64,000 bases of DNA from Bradysia coprophila (Eukaryota > Arthropoda > Insecta > Diptera > Sciaridae), in NCBI RefSeq assembly GCF_014529535.1, contig NW_023503727.1, positions 310,001 to 374,000 on the forward strand, written 5' to 3'. Below the pieces are notes generated by a model. The model was given only the letters and a program-made list of their open reading frames with translations, made no database searches and had not been told where the DNA came from. Each line of letters begins with the position of its first letter. Position 1 is the stretch's first letter. The position numbers and the translations under genes were made by a program. Below are positions 58,126-64,000 of this stretch, piece by piece.

Positions 58126-60009
58126 TCAGATATGTGAGTTACTTAGTTTAGGAAGTTTAGTTTTCCAAAAAAAAAATGTAAACTTTTTAAAACTTGAGAC
58201 CAAAAAACTTCTATGGCTACCAGTGTCTCTCAATGTTTCTTGGATGATTTTCTTTAATTGTTCAATTTGTGGCTGGACTTTGTTCCAAATTATTTCACAA
58301 AGAAATAGAATTACACTGGCAGTCCATCCACACCAAAGAACAGTCGGTACTTCCAATTCATTACTATCGCCTCTGTTGCTAGTTTGATGATCGAGATTCA
58401 TTTTCCAAAGATTTTTGATAAATGTTTCAGATTCATCTTTGCGCCACTTATTAATCAATCCAGCACCTTGCAAACGGTGAATAATGTCGTTTAATGGCCC
58501 GAAGAAGGGAAACTTTCTACTCACATAAAAGGCCACCAAATGTTTTCTTAGATACGGTTCGCTTATCAAATGATATGCTTTTAAGTTCAATCGTTTCTGA
58601 ACTTCTAATAGCTGTTTGCCACCTTCAAAAATAGTAACAAATGCAATAGAATTATTAAATGTGTGCCTTTCCTTCTCCAATTGTACAAGGTTCATCGACA
58701 CCATTCTGTTACTCCATCCACCATGTTGTGATGCTCTTTCTAAAAGTTCAGTTACATGCGTTGCATTGTCTTCTCCTTGCAAAATCGGAACTGTTGCATT
58801 GAAAAGGTCGTTGATTGAACTGATTTGACGCTCGTAAATTGGCAAAGTAAGATAACTTTGAAATGCTGATAAAATGCCGTTCATAACGATTAACCCGGCG
58901 AATGTTAACGGTACGATTGTACAAACATCTGAAGAACGAAGTTGCGTGTACCTGATGTCCCCATTGTCATTCATCAAGAGATTTATGACATCAACAACAC
59001 ACTGAAGCAGTAAAATTTTCTTCGTTTGCAAATAACCAGATATGACCAGCGGGAGAGATGCAGCGACGATGACAAAGACTATGTAAGCGAGAAGACGTTT
59101 CCACGTTCCATTTTGTAAATATGCCAAAAAGCCAGAGTATAACGCTGCATGAGGAACTATCAAAACCAGCATTTTCATTTCATGTGGATAGATCTGTACA
59201 TTTTCGACCAATAATTCGTACATTAAAGCAAAATCGATTACGAAGGCATTTCCAGACGTTTGGAAATCAACCGTTAATAACGATGCATTGAACACGCGAA
59301 TAACAGTGTCCTGAAAGTGTCTAGCAACAATATTCGTTTCATTCAAAAGCACAGAGCTTTGCGCAGGCGGAGACCGGATCGGATGCTTGCAATAATTTGG
59401 TACTTTGTTAGGAAAATAATTGCTTGGAAACTCACTTCCAGTCACATTTTTCAAATCATAAGTACCAATTCCAAAAGGATCGAACCGAAACACGTTGAAT
59501 GACGACACCGCATCCTCTACACTTGAATAAAATGAGCAAAAAATATTTACGATTCCAACTGTCGAAGCCCTACGGAACAATTGGTCTACGATATCCATTG
59601 ATGTGAAGCTGCCTACGACAAACACTCCAATTTTCACATTAATATCGAGCTGTTGAATCGTTTTCACCTGATCCATAAGTTTCGAGTCATTTTCAATCTT
59701 TAGGCTTTCTGTGACAACAATCAAAAATGAATTTTTGATGGCCAAGGACTTCAATAGTTGAGTAGTGTTGCTAATATCCGAGTTAATATCAAATATAAAA
59801 ACCGTTTGCGTTGTAAAGTTGCCGTCGTAGTATCGCTTGAGTGGAATGTACCGGCTATGGTCAATGGAAGGGTCAAGGAAAAAAATATTTTGATCGAAGC
59901 CGAAAAAATTATTCAGCCGATTGATTAGTTTCACCTCGTGATACTGATTCTGGCACTGCACCTTTGCCAGCGGTAAATTTAACATTGCCAGAATTAGCAC
60001 ACACTTCAT
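58126..60009 (-). CDS. Divergent ionotropic receptor (627 aa, intronless)
   Basis: A member of the insect IR branch of ionotropic glutamate receptors, usually a chemosensory ion channel subunit in sensory neuron membranes. Single exon, as is common for divergent IRs. Signal peptide MKCVLILAMLNLPLAKVQC (1-19); extracellular half to about 300 with several N-glycosylation sites; YPHE and LIVPHAALYSGFLAYL before the first membrane segment (about 304-326, KRLLAYIVFVIVAASLPLVI); second recognisable segment 364-385 (TIVPLTFAGLIVMNGILSAF) followed by the family-typical YLTLPIYERQISSINDL; ligand-binding half S2 (about 390-540); last segment 555-577; tail about 50 residues. The canonical ligand residues are not conserved, as usual for divergent members. 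No orthologue can be named. Confidence 0.85.
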   Translation of the reverse strand: MKCVLILAMLNLPLAKVQCQNQYHEVKLINRLNNFFGFDQNIFFLDPSIDHSRYIPLKRYYDGNFTTQTVFIFDINSDISNTTQLLKSLAIKNSFLIVVTESLKIENDSKLMDQVKTIQQLDINVKIGVFVVGSFTSMDIVDQLFRRASTVGIVNIFCSFYSSVEDAVSSFNVFRFDPFGIGTYDLKNVTGSEFPSNYFPNKVPNYCKHPIRSPPAQSSVLLNETNIVARHFQDTVIRVFNASLLTVDFQTSGNAFVIDFALMYELLVENVQIYPHEMKMLVLIVPHAALYSGFLAYLQNGTWKRLLAYIVFVIVAASLPLVISGYLQTKKILLLQCVVDVINLLMNDNGDIRYTQLRSSDVCTIVPLTFAGLIVMNGILSAFQSYLTLPIYERQISSINDLFNATVPILQGEDNATHVTELLERASQHGGWSNRMVSMNLVQLEKERHTFNNSIAFVTIFEGGKQLLEVQKRLNLKAYHLISEPYLRKHLVAFYVSRKFPFFGPLNDIIHRLQGAGLINKWRKDESETFIKNLWKMNLDHQTSNRGDSNELEVPTVLWCGWTASVILFLCEIIWNKVQPQIEQLKKIIQETLRDTGSHRSFLVSSFKKFTFFFWKTKLPKLSNSHI

Positions 60010-60649
60010 GATAAGTTCGTTTTGAATTATCTAAAATTCTATAACTGCCGTTCCTGCCGTTGAACACTGGTTTCACTCGATAATGACTAAACAATAGATT
60101 TAACAATTGTTTAGGCCAAAGTATTATGTCCAGCTTTGCTTCATTATGCGTAAATTACATTGAACAAAGAATTAATTATTTAAAAATTTACGATGTGTTG
60201 GAAATGCCTCATCAATGGTTAAAACCTTAAAACATTACCATGGGTAAGTGAGTACTAACACACGTGTGGCGATTCATTTCATTACGGTCAAGTAATTTTA
60301 TTATTGAAAATTGTTGTGGGGCTGTGAGACACAAAACAGTCGCGTAGCCCCAAAGGGAAAACCATGGGGAAAACTATAGATTATCTTCAAGATACGATCC
60401 TTTCAGACGTAATAGCCTCACTTAATTCGTTAAACGTTTCGTTCATTCATTCATTTGTATGAGATTGTTTTTAACGTAAATGGCATTTTATAACGTGGAG
60501 GGCATTTCTAGATGATGATCTATACATCATGAACATGACCTTCCAAACTTCAGACAGGATACCAGCTGTCAGACTTGTCGAAATATATCAAAAATATCTA
60601 GACTTTGCATGGAAATTTCATTTTTAGATGAATATGAGTGTGCCCATGC
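60010..60649. other. Spacer upstream of the receptor
   Basis: Presumed promoter side of the receptor. No supported gene or clear core promoter. Confidence 0.35.
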
Positions 60650-62021
60650 CCAATACCCTCTCGGTGTGTCTTGCCCGTTTCTAAACCTCGGTGTGTTTGG
60701 GACTAAACCTGTCTTGCCCGTTTCTCTTCTATATACTCTTGGAAGAGTATAACCTGAAGTGAATCATAACTCGCTGATCCATGAAGCAATCGTCTCCTTC
60801 TCGTCTTTTCTACCTCTTAACACATTCATTCCTGAACCCAATACCACATCTGTACCACAGTTAAAACAATGCTCTGATACATCTTTAAACGTTTAGAGAG
60901 ATTAAACTTTTTTATTTTACCTGTCGTCTTAAGAAAGACACACAGGCAGTACCGGACTGGCTCGAAAAAGCCCATCGGGGGCTCCATGCAACACAATTTA
61001 AAAAGGCCCACAAATTAAAAATTCTCATACAAAAATCCAAAAGGCTCATCGGGAATTCCCCGAATTCACCATATGGCCAGTCCGGGCCTGCACACAGGGG
61101 TTTAGAGGGTCTACGGATTATCTGTGTAAGAAAAGAAATTTTTACATTGATCCATCGCATCGTTCAGTCAGAGTCTCAGCGTCAGCCATATTTCACCATA
61201 TTCAAGACTTCAACCGAGCTAAACAGAACAACAAAAAAAAAACGACAGAAGGGCCATATCCTAAGACGAGAAGAAGACGATTGCTTCATGGATCGGCGAG
61301 TTATGATTCACTTCAGGTTATACTCTTCAATGAGTATATAGAAGAGAAACGGGCAAGACAGGTTTAGTCCCAAACACACCGAGGTTAAGTCCCAAACACA
61401 CCGAGAGGGTGGGACGGGTGGTTTATTGGTGAACGCACTGGACTTCCACCGAAATGGCCCGGGTTCGATTCCCGGTGTTGACAAGCATAGGAATTTTTCT
61501 CTGATAAATAGAACGTCCCTAAGTTCACCCAAGCTTCATAAATTGGGTAGTTACGGGATTCGATGCCCGTAACGACAATGTACACAATCATCAGCACTGA
61601 TGACGTCACTCACAAAGTTGCCAGGTTGTGTACGAAAAAAGACAATGGCACTGGAGAAACACGTGGTTGGAAAGTTCTACCGCTGCTAGCCGTTCATAGA
61701 TGGCGCTAATAACAGTGGAGAGCTCGTGAATGATGACAGCCCAGTACATTCAAAAAACTGTGGATCACGCATACAACCATCGGCATAATCGTCATCGCAT
61801 ATGGTCGCCGAACTGTTGGTTCACACCTTCCTCCCGGCACACAACTACATCGAAAACGTACAACGCAACACACCCGCAGAATACAAAAAATAGAATACTA
61901 TAATGTATAAAATGTATAATAGGTTAAGTGCAATGTAAAATGAACACATAAAAATGAAATGTAACAATACCGATGTACAAATACCATACGAAATAATAAT
62001 AATAAACCGAGAGGGTATTGG
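60650..62021. mobile_element. Palindromic MITE with CCAATACCCTCTCGGTGTG ends, split by a SINE
   Basis: Left end CCAATACCCTCTCGGTGTG (60650), right end CACACCGAGAGGGTATTGG once the SINE is removed. Long arms pair, for example ctcttctatatactcttgga (60724) against the complement region at about 61325-61350, and cgctgatccatgaagcaatc against gattgcttcatggatcggcg. Non-coding. No target duplication fixed. Confidence 0.7.
61411..62005 (+). mobile_element. tRNA-derived SINE with 11-bp target duplication
   Basis: Flanked by ACCGAGAGGGT (61400-61410 and 62006-62016). The head has a polymerase III A-box-like word (tggtttattgg) and a perfect B box GGTTCGATTCC at 61461-61472, as in tRNA genes. The following body is unrelated to tRNA and the 3' end is an (aat)n tail at about 61990-62005. 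The 11-bp direct repeats fit L1/RTE-type target-primed integration. Confidence 0.85.
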
Positions 62022-62120
62022 TGTGCCGCACAAAAAATAGTATTTACAATTTGCGGACCTAAGAGTTTTTTTTTTAGGAAAATATGGGAGACTGTCGGTA
62101 GTCCGATTTTTATATCTACA

Positions 62121-62274
62121 AGCAACGAACTTCAAGCAAAAGTGCTTCGAGTGACACTTGCCAAATAAAGTACTATTTTGTATGACAACTGTTTTCAGAT
62201 TTTTTTACAGTGTGAAGATTTGTTTGATACACTGAAGTGCCACTCTTGCTTGAAGTGCGTTGCTATAAGTGATA
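62121..62274. mobile_element. MITE family M3, copy c
   Basis: Ends agcaacgaacttcaagcaaa and, complemented, agcaacgcacttcaagcaag. Interior gacacttgccaaataaagta as in the other copies. Confidence 0.7.
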
Positions 62275-62686
62275 ATATAATATAAGCTATAATTTTCCAC
62301 TGATAAGAATATATATTGCGATCACGACATAGTAATGAGGCAGGGGCAGACGGCGAAAATGCATTCAAAGGAGGGACCTAAATCCTGTTATAATCGTTTA
62401 CCAATACCCTCTCTAGCAACCAAACTACTTTTATTAAGGTGGTGAAAGAATCAAGCAGCCTTTGGAATTTACATATTCATTACAGCGTAGTCAGTCAAAA
62501 TGTGAAATAGTGTTTGTAGAATACAAAGAAATAAGGTGTGAATTTGACACATAGAGCTGAGAGTTTGTTTGCTAGAGAGAGTATTGTCGTTTACGTATTT
62601 GTTTCATGCATTTGTATTAGTATCGGAATTTAGGCCCCTCGGCAAAATCGACTGCTCTTGCCTGGGATACTTTATTCCTAAGAGTA
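62275..62686. other. Spacer, no recognised gene
   Basis: Nothing supported. Confidence 0.4.
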
Positions 62687-64000
62687 ATCATGTCCGGAGC
62701 GATAGCGGAGGACTTGACGCAGTCTAACTTCCAAAAAAAGAACGAAGAAAATTTTTTGAGACGCGGCAACTATATATAGGCGAGAATTTAAGTTTCTTTC
62801 CTTTGGCCTGTATCACCACAAATCCTATTCGATCTTATTCGCGCTTCAAATACGAGCAAAACGAGCTATCACTCGACTATGTAACTTTAAAATTGCCGGA
62901 GATACATCGTTTTGAAGTTGGTCATTTTGATAGAAAATGCACCAAATTAACGTTTTTCAAACAATCAAAATATTTTAACTTACTCTGTATGTTTCTATCT
63001 ATCTGTCTATCTATCGACGGTCGATCTCGGAAACTAGTCAGCCAATCTCCATGAAATTTTGCAGGAACCTCAGGGTGGGCATAAAAATGAAAATGTGATA
63101 CGCCATTATCCCAGGAAAAACCAGAATTTTGTTTTATTGGCCTCGAAGTGGTTTCTGAGTGTGGTTTTCGAGGGTCGGGAACGCGTTTTCGGCTGTAGCT
63201 TAGCTGTATTGAAACCTACAGAGGCGTGTGACCCATCAAATGAAAGGTATTCGTAACACGATTCAAACAAAAAATTAATTAAAAAAATCGGGTCAGATTC
63301 GTTTGAGCTAGAGTGATTAGAGTGACCAAATTTTGAGCTACTCGAGCGTAGGATGAAAGGACTAATATTTTTGCGATTATGAGAGATAGAGAGTTACTTT
63401 CTTCGGCAAAGTCTCAGAGTTTTACGAGTAGAACAGGGGGGCATATGTGAAAAATGTCGAAAGTTGGAAATGGGTGGGTCAATTATGTTTTTAGAGGTAT
63501 TTCTTGAATGGTGGCAGATAGAGAGTTACTTTCTTCGGCAAAGTCTCAGAGTTTTACGAGTAGAAAAGAAGGGCATTTGCGAAAAATGTCGAAAGTTGGA
63601 AATGGGTGGGTCAATTGGGGTTTTGGAGATATTTCTTGAATGGTGGCAGATAGAGAATTACTTTCTTCGTCAAATTTTCGATTTTCGTTAAATTTCGTCA
63701 AATTTTCGAATTTTGTCAAATTTTTTCATTTTCGTCAAATTTTCAAATTTCGTCAAATTTTCGAATTTCGTCGAATTTTTGAATTTCGTCAAATTTTCGA
63801 ATTTCGTCAAATTTTCGAATTTCGTCAAATTTTCGATTTTCGTCAAATTTTCGAATTTCGTCAAATTTTCGAATTTCGTCAAATTTTCGAATTTCGTCAA
63901 ATTTTCGATTTTCGTCAAATTTTCGATTTTCGTCAAATTTTTAAATTTCGTCAAATTTTCGAATTTCGTCAAATTTTCGATTTTCGTCAAATTTTTAAAT
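62687..64000. mobile_element. R1 repeat family, copy 4 (inverted, cut by window end)
   Basis: Starts atcatgtccggagcgatagc and follows copy 3 block by block. It contains two extra near-repeats of ggcaaagtctcagagttttac (63405, 63538) and ends in the satellite at the window edge. Confidence 0.75.
63665..64000. repeat. cgtcaaattttcgaatttcg minisatellite of R1, copy 4
   Basis: At least 330 bp of the R1 satellite, running off the window. It is among the longest tracts in the window and its units are very uniform. Confidence 0.85.

Noticed and set aside
61411-61483. Possible tRNA gene with B box GGTTCGATTCC
   Set aside because: No cloverleaf could be completed; the body, AAT tail and 11-bp duplication show a SINE.

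Overview
The window is eukaryotic nuclear DNA from an insect, most likely a lower (nematoceran) dipteran. It is AT-rich, most introns are short (about 50-150 nt) with GT-AG borders, and the genes include an insect-type divergent ionotropic receptor and an 'astray'-type phosphoserine phosphatase. It also carries MSH4, which Drosophila melanogaster is known to have lost. No operons, ribosome binding sites or CRISPR arrays are present.

Seven host genes can be assembled exon by exon. They are a secreted cysteine-rich VWC-like protein (14295-15556, +), Hikeshi (21353-22469, -), the U11/U12 35K protein SNRNP35 (26600-27338, +), the ribosome-associated ATPase ABCF1 (27466-30764, -, tail to tail with SNRNP35), phosphomevalonate kinase (34049-34911, -), the meiotic MutS homologue MSH4 with a roughly 610-residue extra tail (36025-44837, +), and phosphoserine phosphatase (48296-54919, +, with a possible alternative first coding exon at 46821). 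An intronless divergent ionotropic receptor lies at 58126-60009 (-). These are unrelated housekeeping, meiotic, sensory and metabolic genes, and nothing suggests a functional cluster.

The rest is dominated by mobile DNA. A complete piggyBac-type transposon (7941-10478, transposase with two 54-nt introns, TTAA duplication) sits inside an older repeat whose tail is a tandem array of 145-bp units. Five elements carry hAT hallmarks: 8-bp target duplications that can be read exactly and CA(G/A)GG- or CGAGGGG-type inverted ends. Several of them have interiors that are minisatellites built from the same words as their own ends. Other elements include two TTAA-flanked palindromic MITEs, several large foldback elements, a tRNA-derived SINE with an 11-bp target duplication inside a palindromic MITE, and four copies of a family (R1) carrying an 'aaatttgacgaaattcg' satellite. 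The R1 copies lie at 2838, 24608, inside an MSH4 intron, and at the right edge of the window.

The most unusual points are the MITE and satellite coupling, the long MSH4 tail together with its altered Walker B neighbourhood, and the apparent alternative first coding exon of phosphoserine phosphatase. All family assignments were made by reading the sequence; no search was run.
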